The notes under the pieces are model-generated. The model was given only the letters and a program-made list of their open reading frames with translations. It was not told the DNA's origin and searched no databases. DNA of 16,664 nucleotides from Methylophilaceae bacterium (GTDB lineage: Bacteria; Pseudomonadota; Gammaproteobacteria; Burkholderiales; Methylophilaceae), in NCBI GenBank assembly GCA_025362115.1, contig JANYIK010000052.1, forward strand, positions 1 to 16,664. Reading direction: 5' to 3'. Both the position numbers and the translations under genes were made by a program. Positions 6,916 to 13,575 of the stretch are shown here, one piece after another (positions within the stretch are counted from its first letter, which is position 1; each line of letters opens with the position of its first letter).

Positions 6916-8163
6916 CTACTTCAATTCAGCAGGCTTGTAGCCTTTAGGCATCAACACCCACAGTTTTCCTTGTTGTTTCATCGCCCCAGCTTGTTTACCC
7001 GCCTCATTACCCGCACCCCAGAAAAAATCAGCGCGCACCGCACCTTTAATCGCACCGCCAGTATCCTGTGCCATCACCAAGCGACGTAGCGGTTTGTTGC
7101 TATTGGGATAAGTAGCTGACAAAAATACTGGTGCCCCTAACGGAATGTAACGCGGGTCAACGGCAATGCTGCGTTCGGCCATGATTGGCACACCCAATGC
7201 ACCTAAAGGGCCGGGTAGATCTTTGGGAAGTTCACGGAAGAACACGTAACTGGGGTTGCTATTCAATAAATCACGCAGTTTATCGAGATTTTTGCGTCCC
7301 CAATCTTTGATGCCTTGCATGGAAGCCTTGTCCGCCGTCATGTCGCCGCGGTCTATCAACATCTTGCCTATAGATTGATAAGGCTGACCGTTCTGGTCGG
7401 CGTATCCCACGTGTATTTGTTCACCATTATCCAATTTGATTAAGCCGGAACCTTGAATTTGTAGAAAGAACAAATCAATGATGTCATCCGTCCACAGCAA
7501 CTCTTTACCTGCCAGTGGCGACTGCGTGATTTCAATCTCGCCGCGACTGTAATAGGGTTTGAGGCTTTTACCATCCAACTTACCACGCAGTTTGCGGCCG
7601 GTAAGTTCAGGATAGAGGCCGTTGAGTTCTACCGTCACCATGTCATCCGGGCGCTGATACAACGGATAGCGATAACGCTCGGTACGGTTGCGGCTGCCTT
7701 TAAGTAACGGTTCATAGTAACCGGTGATAAGACCAGTATCAGTACCTTCCGGGTTCATCACCTGCCAAGGTGAAAAATACTGGGTTAATAGCTTTTGTGC
7801 GCTTTCGTTGTTTGGATTTGGTAATTTCAATACCGCCTCACAAGCCTCTTGCCATAAGAGGTTTTTCTTCAGCACGCCGCAACTTTGCAATAGAGCAGGC
7901 CACGCAGCACTGAGATTATCCTTGTCAAAACCTTCGAGCTGGCTCCAACTGGCTTCGCGCATCAACTGAAACTCTTTGCCTTTGGCAAGTTCGCCAGGTT
8001 TTAACATAGGCAGCAACGGTTCGTAGCGTTCTACGTCGGGAATCTGGATGGGAGCGTTGTCCGAGCAATCACAAACGGGAACAGGCTGCGAGTGGACGGG
8101 TTGTTCAACGCAGGCACTCAGCAACAAGCTCAGTGCAAAAAGTGAAAATCGGGGGAAAATCAA
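6916..8163 (-). CDS. mltA: Membrane-bound lytic murein transglycosylase A (lipoprotein)
   Basis: MltA cleaves the MurNAc-GlcNAc bond of peptidoglycan, forming 1,6-anhydro-MurNAc ends, and works on the inner face of the outer membrane. The N-terminus is a lipoprotein signal peptide with lipobox LSAC, lipidated Cys18; Val at +2 agrees with outer-membrane sorting. The core has GYYEP (148-152), LFFLQIQGSG (231-240) and the double-psi barrel end with AQDTGGAIKG, where Asp367 corresponds to the catalytic aspartate of the family (E. coli Asp308). At 415 residues it is somewhat longer than E. coli MltA. Its ATG overlaps the apaG stop by 4 bases (8160-8163), so it is translationally coupled. Its stop lies 2 bases from the orphan prfA fragment on the other strand. 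Confidence 0.95.
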   Translation of the reverse strand: MIFPRFSLFALSLLLSACVEQPVHSQPVPVCDCSDNAPIQIPDVERYEPLLPMLKPGELAKGKEFQLMREASWSQLEGFDKDNLSAAWPALLQSCGVLKKNLLWQEACEAVLKLPNPNNESAQKLLTQYFSPWQVMNPEGTDTGLITGYYEPLLKGSRNRTERYRYPLYQRPDDMVTVELNGLYPELTGRKLRGKLDGKSLKPYYSRGEIEITQSPLAGKELLWTDDIIDLFFLQIQGSGLIKLDNGEQIHVGYADQNGQPYQSIGKMLIDRGDMTADKASMQGIKDWGRKNLDKLRDLLNSNPSYVFFRELPKDLPGPLGALGVPIMAERSIAVDPRYIPLGAPVFLSATYPNSNKPLRRLVMAQDTGGAIKGAVRADFFWGAGNEAGKQAGAMKQQGKLWVLMPKGYKPAELK

Positions 8164-8543
8164 TGCAACACCCTGGGCATACTCAGGGTGAACTTAGGAA
8201 TGAGCGTTTCAAACTGGCTGCCGTCTTCGCCCACCAGATGATAGCTACCGTGCATAGTACCCGTCGGGGTTGGCAAAATACAGCCGCTGGTATATTCAAA
8301 CTGCTCACCGGGGCGTAAAAATGGCTGCACGCCCACCACCCCTAGGCCTCGTACCTCTTGCACCTGGTCGGCGGCATCAGTAATCAGCCAGTGGCGACTG
8401 ATCAATTGCGCCGGTACGCTGCCTGTATTGACGATAGTGATAGTGTAGGAAAACACATAGCGATTCTCGGCTTCGTCCGATTGGTCTGGAATGAAAGCGG
8501 TATCTATAGTGACGCTAATTTGGTAGTGCTTATCAGTTGTCAT
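8160..8543 (-). CDS. apaG: ApaG protein
   Basis: ApaG is a small cytoplasmic beta-sandwich protein (fibronectin type III-like) that is widely conserved. Its exact role is unsettled; the name comes from linkage to the diadenosine tetraphosphatase gene apaH. The 127-residue length is typical. The family core is visible as VRGLGVVGVQPFLRPGE followed by YTSGCILPTPTGTMHGSY. Start at 8543: a GAGGTG lies 5 bases upstream, supplied by the terminal repeat of the element at 8546-8689. The 3' end overlaps mltA by 4 bases. Before the element inserted, its ATG probably overlapped the thiG stop as TAATG. Confidence 0.95.
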   Translation of the reverse strand: MTTDKHYQISVTIDTAFIPDQSDEAENRYVFSYTITIVNTGSVPAQLISRHWLITDAADQVQEVRGLGVVGVQPFLRPGEQFEYTSGCILPTPTGTMHGSYHLVGEDGSQFETLIPKFTLSMPRVLH

Positions 8544-8545
8544 TA

Positions 8546-8689
8546 AGACACCTCTAAAAATTCATTTTTGCGGGCGCATCGCTGCGTTGTGCGGTGCTCG
8601 GAATCCTCATGTAGTAATGCATACATTCCGGTTCCTGCGCTCCGTACGCCTTGCGCTGCATCCCGAAATTCTGAATTTTTAGAGGTGTC
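8546..8689. mobile_element. MITE-like element with 18-bp perfect terminal inverted repeats
   Basis: The 18-bp ends GACACCTCTAAAAATTCA (8547-8564) and TGAATTTTTAGAGGTGTC (8672-8689) are exact reverse complements. The interior contains an imperfect palindrome around GGAATCC...ACATTCC. The 144-bp unit is flanked by CATTA on both sides (8541-8545 and 8690-8694), consistent with a 5-bp target duplication. It holds no convincing gene. From memory, similar repeats recur in betaproteobacterial genomes; I could not search. Insertion fell exactly between the thiG stop and the apaG start. Confidence 0.8.
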
Positions 8690-8691
8690 CA

Positions 8692-9477
8692 TTAGGTAAT
8701 AAGCCCTGTGGTAGGTGAACTCGGCGAGGCCGAATAGTGTTTTTTTGGCATACGGCCGGCTAGAAAAGCCTCGCGCCCGGCCTCCACCGCTTTTTTCATG
8801 GCTGAAGCCATCAATATAGGATCTTTGGCACCGGCAATAGCAGTATTCATCAAAATGCCATCGCAACCCAGTTCCATTGCAATCGCCGCATCAGAAGCAG
8901 TTCCCACCCCCGCATCCACCAACACTGGCACTTTCGCATTGTCGATAATAATCTGCAAATTCCACGGGTTGAGAATACCCATGCCAGAACCTATCAACGA
9001 TGCCAACGGCATAATGGCGCAACAGCCGATGTCTTCTAGTTGTTTGGCGATGATAGGGTCATCCGAGGTATATACCATCACGTCAAAGCCATCCTGAATA
9101 AGCGTTTTCGCAGCATCAATTGTCTCCACCACATTGGGGTAAAGTGTATGCGGGTCGCCTAACACCTCCAGTTTTACCAGTTTATGACCATCCAGTAACT
9201 CACGAGCCAACCTCAAAGTCCTCACCGCTTCATCGGCGCTATAACAACCAGCGGTATTGGGGAGATAGGTGTACTCGGAAGGTGGTAATACCTCCAATAA
9301 TGATGGCTCACCAGCGTTCTGGCCAATGTTAGTGCGACGTATCGCCACCGTCACGATCTGCGCGCCGCTGGCATCAATCGCTGCCTTGGTCTGGGCAAAA
9401 TCCTTGTACTTCCCAGTTCCCACTAAAAGGCGAGAATGGTAAGTTTGTTCTGCAATTTTCAATTGATGCATTGTCAT
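8692..9477 (-). CDS. thiG: Thiazole synthase
   Basis: ThiG builds the thiazole phosphate ring of thiamin from 1-deoxyxylulose 5-phosphate, dehydroglycine or iminoglycine, and sulfur delivered as ThiS thiocarboxylate. The TIM-barrel shows LLVGTGKYKDF (17-27), the Schiff-base lysine in VKLEVLGDPHTLYPN (Lys102), the phosphate-binding block around IMPLASLIGSGMGI, and DAGVGTASDAAIAMELGCDG. At 261 residues it has the usual length. Two in-frame ATGs exist: 9477, chosen because AGGTAA lies upstream, and 9471. Located 17 bases after thiS, it forms a thiS-thiG unit. Its stop TAA is part of the CATTA duplication caused by the downstream element. Confidence 0.96.
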   Translation of the reverse strand: MTMHQLKIAEQTYHSRLLVGTGKYKDFAQTKAAIDASGAQIVTVAIRRTNIGQNAGEPSLLEVLPPSEYTYLPNTAGCYSADEAVRTLRLARELLDGHKLVKLEVLGDPHTLYPNVVETIDAAKTLIQDGFDVMVYTSDDPIIAKQLEDIGCCAIMPLASLIGSGMGILNPWNLQIIIDNAKVPVLVDAGVGTASDAAIAMELGCDGILMNTAIAGAKDPILMASAMKKAVEAGREAFLAGRMPKKHYSASPSSPTTGLIT

Positions 9478-9494
9478 AATTTTATTACCTAGGT

Positions 9495-9701
9495 TTAGCC
9501 GCCACCGACTGCTCCTACGATTTCCAATTTATCTTCTGATGCTAATGTTGTCTCTGTAAAAAGACCTCGTGGCACGATTTCGCCATTACGTTCTATGGCT
9601 AAACGTTTACCTTCTAAGCCCAGCAACTGTATCAAATTTGCAACACTCATGTTTACTTGCTCAAACTGTCGTTGATTGCCATTTATGTATAAAACCATCA
9701 T
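9495..9701 (-). CDS. thiS: Sulfur carrier protein ThiS
   Basis: ThiS is a ubiquitin-like carrier. Its C-terminal glycine is adenylated by ThiF, converted to a thiocarboxylate, and donates sulfur to ThiG. The 68-residue product starts MMVLYINGN and ends EIVGAVGGG, with the required Gly-Gly tail. The frame is open further upstream to 9875, but that extension runs through the tRNA gene on the other strand and does not resemble ThiS. The start at 9701 (or the adjacent ATG at 9698) has AAGG about 6 bases upstream. It is the first gene of the thiS-thiG-apaG-mltA series. I saw no TPP riboswitch consensus in the leader. Confidence 0.92.
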   Translation of the reverse strand: MMVLYINGNQRQFEQVNMSVANLIQLLGLEGKRLAIERNGEIVPRGLFTETTLASEDKLEIVGAVGGG

Positions 9702-9790
9702 GTTAAGCCTTGCCAATTTTGTGGCGCCGTCAAATTGCAGTAGAATGCGGGCGGTGCGGGCAAGACAGCCTTTATCCGCGCCGTGGCTTA

Positions 9791-9814
9791 TTGTAAGCGA
9801 CAATCGCCTTACAA
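9791..9814. other. Hairpin in the thiS/tRNA-Gly intergenic region
   Basis: TTGTAAGCGA and TCGCCTTACAA can pair to form a 10-bp stem with one bulged C and a CAA loop. No T tract follows on either strand, so it is not an obvious intrinsic terminator. It lies 24 bases before the tRNA gene and 90 bases before the thiS start. Role unknown. Confidence 0.4.
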
Positions 9815-9838
9815 ACCAAACCACCGTCAATATCGCTC

Positions 9839-9912
9839 GCGGGTGTAGTTCAATGGTAGAACTTCTGCTTCCCAAGCAGATAGCGTGGGTTCGATTCCCA
9901 TCACCCGCTCCA
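9839..9912 (+). tRNA. tRNA-Gly (anticodon CCC)
   Basis: The 74-nt gene folds into a full cloverleaf. The acceptor stem is GCGGGTG/CACCCGC with discriminator T and an encoded CCA at 9910-9912. The D-arm is GTTC AATGGTA GAAC. The anticodon arm TCTGC TTCCCAA GCAGA has anticodon CCC, reading GGG. The T-arm is GTGGG TTCGATT CCCAT. It is transcribed away from thiS; the next gene is cheZ, 109 bases downstream. Confidence 0.96.
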
Positions 9913-9945
9913 CTCTTGTAAAGACGCTGAATTTTCGGGCAAAAC

Positions 9946-9974
9946 TTGACGCAAGATTAAGAATATGGTTTAAC
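9946..9974 (+). promoter_or_regulatory. Possible sigma-70 promoter upstream of cheZ
   Basis: TTGACG (9946-9951) is followed after 17 bases by TTTAAC (9969-9974), matching the -35 and -10 consensus at 5/6 and 4/6 positions. It lies 47 bases before the cheZ start and after the tRNA gene. No flagellar sigma-28 pattern was seen. This is a consensus match only. Confidence 0.35.
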
Positions 9975-10021
9975 ACTTATTCGTATATCACTAGAAATAG
10001 AAATCATTAGGGTATTTTGAT

Positions 10022-10639
10022 ATGAGTTCTGCCGCAAAGAAAAAAGATGCGGTCATCGCTGACCCCAAAGTACAACGAATTGGGGAGGCCACCGCGCGCC
10101 TGCATGGTCTACTTAAGGATTTAGGCCATTCGCGTAGCCTAGAACAATCAGCGGCCACCATGACCGACGCACGTGACCGATTGACTTTCATAGACAAGTC
10201 CATGCACGACGCTTCTGAAAAAACTCTAGCCGCAGTTGAGGTATCTTTACCCCTGATCAACCACAATCGCACAGTGCTAGCAGGCTTGGTAGCGCGCTTG
10301 GGAGAAACCCAATTCAAGGAACACCGCGATTTAATCGCCGAAGTTTCATCGCAACTGGATGAAATCAATTACAACGAACACGAGATACATCAACAACTGG
10401 TAGAGATTATGGAAACGCAGGAGTTTCGTGATCTGGCCGGACAAATGGTCAATAAAATCGTGAGCGCAGCGGTGGAGATTGAAAACATTCTGCTGGATAT
10501 TCTCAAAGAGTACGCTCCCACCACCAAAGATTCCCTCATCAGCAAAGAAGGCTTGCTGGCTGGCCCCAGCATGGGCGACAAGGAGAATATCGCGGGTCAA
10601 GATGACGTGGACGATTTACTGAGTTCACTAGGGTTATAA
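10022..10639 (+). CDS. cheZ: Chemotaxis protein CheZ (CheY-P phosphatase)
   Basis: CheZ speeds dephosphorylation of CheY-P and so shortens flagellar reversal or tumble signals. The 205-residue protein is mostly helical, as expected for the long four-helix-bundle dimer. The catalytic patch is EFRDLAGQMVNKIV, with Asp137 and Gln141 corresponding to E. coli Asp143 and Gln147. The C-terminus DDVDDLLSSLGL is the CheY-binding peptide (E. coli ends in a similar DDLLDSLGF). Length is close to the E. coli protein (214). cheY and other chemotaxis genes are not in the window, so it is a solitary copy here, between tRNA-Gly and pqqA. No strong Shine-Dalgarno is seen before the ATG. Confidence 0.95.
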   Translation: MSSAAKKKDAVIADPKVQRIGEATARLHGLLKDLGHSRSLEQSAATMTDARDRLTFIDKSMHDASEKTLAAVEVSLPLINHNRTVLAGLVARLGETQFKEHRDLIAEVSSQLDEINYNEHEIHQQLVEIMETQEFRDLAGQMVNKIVSAAVEIENILLDILKEYAPTTKDSLISKEGLLAGPSMGDKENIAGQDDVDDLLSSLGL

Positions 10640-10791
10640 ACAAACTCTAATGGTTTTCATGAGGGGAGTTTCATGGACATGGTTAGGTAACCTAAGAAAC
10701 TGTTTGCGTATAGTGCAACTCATACACAGCAGATGCGTACAACTCCATGAACGCTCTAAAGTGATTAAACCTAACCTAAAGGAGAATGACC
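10640..10791 (+). promoter_or_regulatory. Structured leader of pqqA
   Basis: The 152 bases between cheZ and pqqA contain several complementary blocks. TTCATGGA (10670-10677) pairs with TCCATGAA (10744-10751). GGTTAGGT (10681-10688) pairs with ACCTAACC (10769-10776), just before the Shine-Dalgarno. TTAGGT/ACCTAA (10683-10695) makes a local hairpin. The pairings exclude one another. A five-codon frame MDMVR with a GGGGAG ahead of it lies at 10673-10690. The AAAGGAG at about 10778-10784 is a strong ribosome binding site, 7 bases before the pqqA ATG. I found no clear promoter. Confidence 0.4.
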
Positions 10792-10863
10792 ATGTGGACC
10801 AAGCCAGCTGCTACTGAAATGCGTTTCGGTTTTGAAGTTACCATGTATGTATGCAATCGTTAA
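10792..10863 (+). CDS. pqqA: Coenzyme PQQ precursor peptide PqqA
   Basis: This 23-residue gene encodes MWTKPAATEMRFGFEVTMY followed by VCNR. It matches the classic PqqA pattern MW.KP....R.G.EVT.Y..NR, as in the 23-residue Klebsiella peptide. The Glu15 and Tyr19 of the ExxxY motif are the residues that PqqE, helped by PqqD, cross-links and from which PQQ is then built. A strong AAAGGAG precedes the ATG by 7 bases. pqqB, C, D and E do not follow: a terminator and a convergent gene come next. The peptide must be matured by enzymes encoded elsewhere, or be an extra copy of pqqA. A hairpin overlaps its stop codon. Confidence 0.93.
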   Translation: MWTKPAATEMRFGFEVTMYVCNR

Positions 10864-10871
10864 GATTGCAT
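10851..10871 (+). other. Hairpin over the pqqA stop codon
   Basis: ATGCAATC (10851-10858) and GATTGCAT (10864-10871) form a perfect 8-bp stem whose loop GTTAA contains the TAA stop. A 17-base near-copy, GCAATCGCTAAGATTCC (15 of 17 identical), follows at 10884-10900. In pqq operons a stem-loop after pqqA is thought to limit read-through and stabilise the pqqA mRNA; that role is inferred here. Confidence 0.6.
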
Positions 10872-10916
10872 TATTAAACTGTCGCAATCGCTAAGATTCC
10901 GAGAGTAATTAAATAA

Positions 10917-10942
10917 AAAACGGAGGCTTCGGCTTCCGTTTT
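10917..10942. terminator. Bidirectional intrinsic terminator between pqqA and the GT41 gene
   Basis: AAAACGGAGGC TTCG GCTTCCGTTTT forms an 11-bp stem with one G-T pair and a TTCG tetraloop. On the minus strand it is followed by a run of T, and on the plus strand it ends in TTTT. It serves the convergent pqqA transcript and the gene ending at 10954. Confidence 0.88.
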
Positions 10943-10953
10943 GCATTTCAGGG

Positions 10954-13020
10954 TTATACGACCTTCAGCCACCGCTGCCACATCGTTTCATAAGCAGCTT
11001 CTAAATCCCGCGTGAACTGTACTGCATCGAATAGTGGCACAGTGTTGCGATTCTCCACCAAGATTTTTTGCAGGCGCGCTAATTCATCTGGCTCATGCGC
11101 CAATTTCAAAGCCAGCGCTGCATAGTCTTGCAAATTGTGCGTGATCAATTCCGGCAAACCCACCGCATTCAACAAACTCGCCGCCACGCGGCCGGCGAAA
11201 GTGTCGCCCATGCAAGTCACCACTGGCACCCCCACCCATAAAGCATCACTGGTGGTGGTGTGGGCGTTATAGGGCAAGGTATCCAGCAACACATCGGCTT
11301 GCTGTTGGCGCGCCAAGTGCTGCTCCAAACTCAAACGCGGCGCAAAAATCAGACGTGTAGCCTCAACTCCTTGCGCTACTGCCTCACGTTTTAAGTTCTC
11401 TTCCGCCCAACGGTTGGCTTGCAGCAACCAAAGTACGCTATCTGGAACCTCCCGCAGCAAGCGCATCCACACTGCAAACACTTCCGGCAAAATTTTGAAG
11501 GTTTGATTAAAGCCACAGAATACGAAACCAGCTTCTGGTAAACCACATTCGGCGCGGCTAGGCTTGTTAGCCAAAGGTCGCTTTCTATCATTCGGCTGAT
11601 AACTATTGGGTAACAACACCAGTTGTTCGGTGTAAGCGTGAGCATGTTCTGCTGGGGTCACGATTGGGTCGCCTATCAAGTAATCCACGCACGATGCCCC
11701 CATCGTTCCCGGGTATCCAAGATAATTCACCTGTATTGGTGCTGGCTTGAACGCCAATATCTGTGCACGATTATGTGCAGTGTAACCTTTCAAATCCAGC
11801 AGAATATCGACACCATCTCGGTAGATACAATTAGCAATCTCTGCACTGGAGACACTGTGAACATCTTCAAAATGGTCAAACGCTTTGGTCAGGCGTCGTC
11901 TCATGGCACTGCCATCGTCTGGCCCGTATGAATACGCCACCGTTTCAAAACGGTTGCGATCATGCAGTTCAAACACTTCTGCCATCAAATAAGCTGTGGC
12001 GTGTTCGTGCAAATCTGCGGAAAGATAGCCCAGCTTAATCTTGGCTTTGGGCTCGCGATTAAAACTAAAACTAGGCGTTTGCAGTTTATTAAATTGAATC
12101 CTTGCCCAATTTTCGGCGCACTTTTTTTGCTCGGCGCTGCTAATGCTTGGCAATGCCAGCATGACAAATGGTGGAATTTGCGCCATAGGCACGTTCTGAA
12201 TCAAGGTACGCACATCCTCAGTCAAGGCCGATAATTCGCGCCAGTCACATACATATTGAAGTTGATGCAACAAATGTGCTTTAGCGTGATGCAATTCCGG
12301 GTTGATAACCAATGCCTGGCGATAGCAGGTTATCGCCTCATCCAGCCGCCCTAATTCGCGCAACACATTGCCAAGATTATTATGCGTATCCGCGTCGTCA
12401 GCGTTAAGACGCAATGCCGCGCGATAGCTCGCTTCGGCTTCATTAAAGCGCCCCAAGCCGCGCATTATATTGCCCAAATTGTAGTGAGCAATAGCGTCAT
12501 CGGGCACTAGTTGGAGAGCAGTTTGATAGTGGCTCAAGGCCTCATTTAACTGACCGTTTTCCAGCGCCAACCAACCTAGGCTTCGCAGCGCGTGTCCCAA
12601 ATTGCGTTTAATGTCGGCGTCATCGGGAGACAGTCGTAACGCTTGACTGTAGGCGGCTACGGCCGGTTGAAAATCATCCAAAGCATGCAATACTGCGCCT
12701 AGATTATTGTGCATATCAGCGTCGCGCGGATTCAATTTCAAAGCTTTGCGATAGGATTCTGCCGCTTGTTGCAGCTCACCGTGCGCACGCTGCGCCAGGC
12801 CTAAATTACTGTAATAATCAGCCTCGTGCGGATGCAAGCCGATAGCTTTGCTAATGTCACGAATGGCGGTTACATAATCGCCAAGCTGATACGCCAGCAA
12901 ACCCAACAAATGCAAGGCTTGCGCGTTTTTTGGGTCAGTTTGCAAAACGCGTCTATAGGCAGCTTCTGCTTCTGCAAATTGACCATTTTGGTGATATTGT
13001 AGGGCGGTCTGTAGTGACAT
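10954..13020 (-). CDS. TPR-containing O-GlcNAc transferase-like glycosyltransferase (GT41)
   Basis: Residues 1-245 are about seven 34-residue TPR repeats (for example NNLGAVLHALDDFQPAVAAY and NNLGNVLRELGRLDEAITCY). After a linker, residues about 325-685 form the GT41 catalytic domain of the OGT/SPINDLY type. It has GYLSADLHEHATAYLM (331-346), with His340 at the position of the conserved OGT histidine, VNYLGYPGTMG (431-441), and FCGFNQTFKILPE with Lys509 at the UDP-binding lysine. The expected role is transfer of a sugar from a nucleotide sugar to Ser/Thr of a protein in the cytoplasm; donor and target are unknown. No signal peptide is seen. The gene converges on pqqA, and its start is only 45 bases from the divergent DUF3293-like gene. 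No clear ribosome binding site is seen. Confidence 0.88.
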   Translation of the reverse strand: MSLQTALQYHQNGQFAEAEAAYRRVLQTDPKNAQALHLLGLLAYQLGDYVTAIRDISKAIGLHPHEADYYSNLGLAQRAHGELQQAAESYRKALKLNPRDADMHNNLGAVLHALDDFQPAVAAYSQALRLSPDDADIKRNLGHALRSLGWLALENGQLNEALSHYQTALQLVPDDAIAHYNLGNIMRGLGRFNEAEASYRAALRLNADDADTHNNLGNVLRELGRLDEAITCYRQALVINPELHHAKAHLLHQLQYVCDWRELSALTEDVRTLIQNVPMAQIPPFVMLALPSISSAEQKKCAENWARIQFNKLQTPSFSFNREPKAKIKLGYLSADLHEHATAYLMAEVFELHDRNRFETVAYSYGPDDGSAMRRRLTKAFDHFEDVHSVSSAEIANCIYRDGVDILLDLKGYTAHNRAQILAFKPAPIQVNYLGYPGTMGASCVDYLIGDPIVTPAEHAHAYTEQLVLLPNSYQPNDRKRPLANKPSRAECGLPEAGFVFCGFNQTFKILPEVFAVWMRLLREVPDSVLWLLQANRWAEENLKREAVAQGVEATRLIFAPRLSLEQHLARQQQADVLLDTLPYNAHTTTSDALWVGVPVVTCMGDTFAGRVAASLLNAVGLPELITHNLQDYAALALKLAHEPDELARLQKILVENRNTVPLFDAVQFTRDLEAAYETMWQRWLKVV

Positions 13021-13065
13021 ATAAAAGGCAAATTTCGATTACACTTAGCATTAGTGAATACGCCC

Positions 13066-13575
13066 ATGAATACAAGCGCAACTTTTGGCAATTTTAGCCC
13101 ATCCCGTGCCGCCACAGCAGCCGAATTAGAAGCGGCTTACCACGCCACTACCTACCTTATTCGCCCCATGTCGGGCAAGTTGCCCTTGCGTATAGGTGAA
13201 CATTCGCCAGAACTCGAAAAACTATTGGCAAAAAGCAATTGTGAACACTGGGCATTTATCTCGGCGGCCAACCCGGAATCCAAACGCCTGAGCGAGGCTG
13301 CCAACGCTAAGCGTCATCGTCAGTTATTGGCGCTACTCAGCGAACTCAAACTACCTTATTACCCCGGTGATGGTGTACCAGATGCGCCAAACTGGCCGAT
13401 TGAACCCGGCTTTTTTATCTGTAGCATTGCTTTAGAAAAGGCATTCGAAATCGGCAAACAATTTGGTCAAGTAGCCATTGTGGCGGGTAAACGCGGTAAC
13501 ACTCCACAATTGCACTACTGCATCGAGCGGCAACCAGTCCATTTTCCTATCACTGAGTTGATGCATGGATACTGA
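13066..13575 (+). CDS. DUF3293-like protein
   Basis: A soluble protein of about 169 residues with no signal peptide or membrane segment. WAFISAANPESKRLSEAANAK, a later PGDGVPDAPNWPIEPGFF and FGQVAIVAG resemble the DUF3293 family, whose function is not known. I take the ATG at 13066; an in-frame GTG at 13054 would add four residues, and neither has a convincing ribosome binding site. Its last 11 bases overlap the response regulator start, so it is probably co-translated with it. It is divergent from the GT41 gene. Confidence 0.7.
   Translation: MNTSATFGNFSPSRAATAAELEAAYHATTYLIRPMSGKLPLRIGEHSPELEKLLAKSNCEHWAFISAANPESKRLSEAANAKRHRQLLALLSELKLPYYPGDGVPDAPNWPIEPGFFICSIALEKAFEIGKQFGQVAIVAGKRGNTPQLHYCIERQPVHFPITELMHGY

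Noticed and set aside
8543..8866. Open frame on the minus strand across the MITE-like element
   Set aside because: It overlaps thiG in another frame and consists mainly of repeat sequence; no family resemblance or conserved start was seen.
9702..9838. TPP riboswitch upstream of thiS
   Set aside because: The expected THI-box consensus blocks are not found on the minus strand in this 137-base leader.
9702..9875. N-terminal extension of thiS to 126 residues
   Set aside because: The extra residues run antisense through part of the tRNA-Gly gene and do not resemble the carrier family; the 68-residue form has the normal ThiS length and a ribosome binding site.
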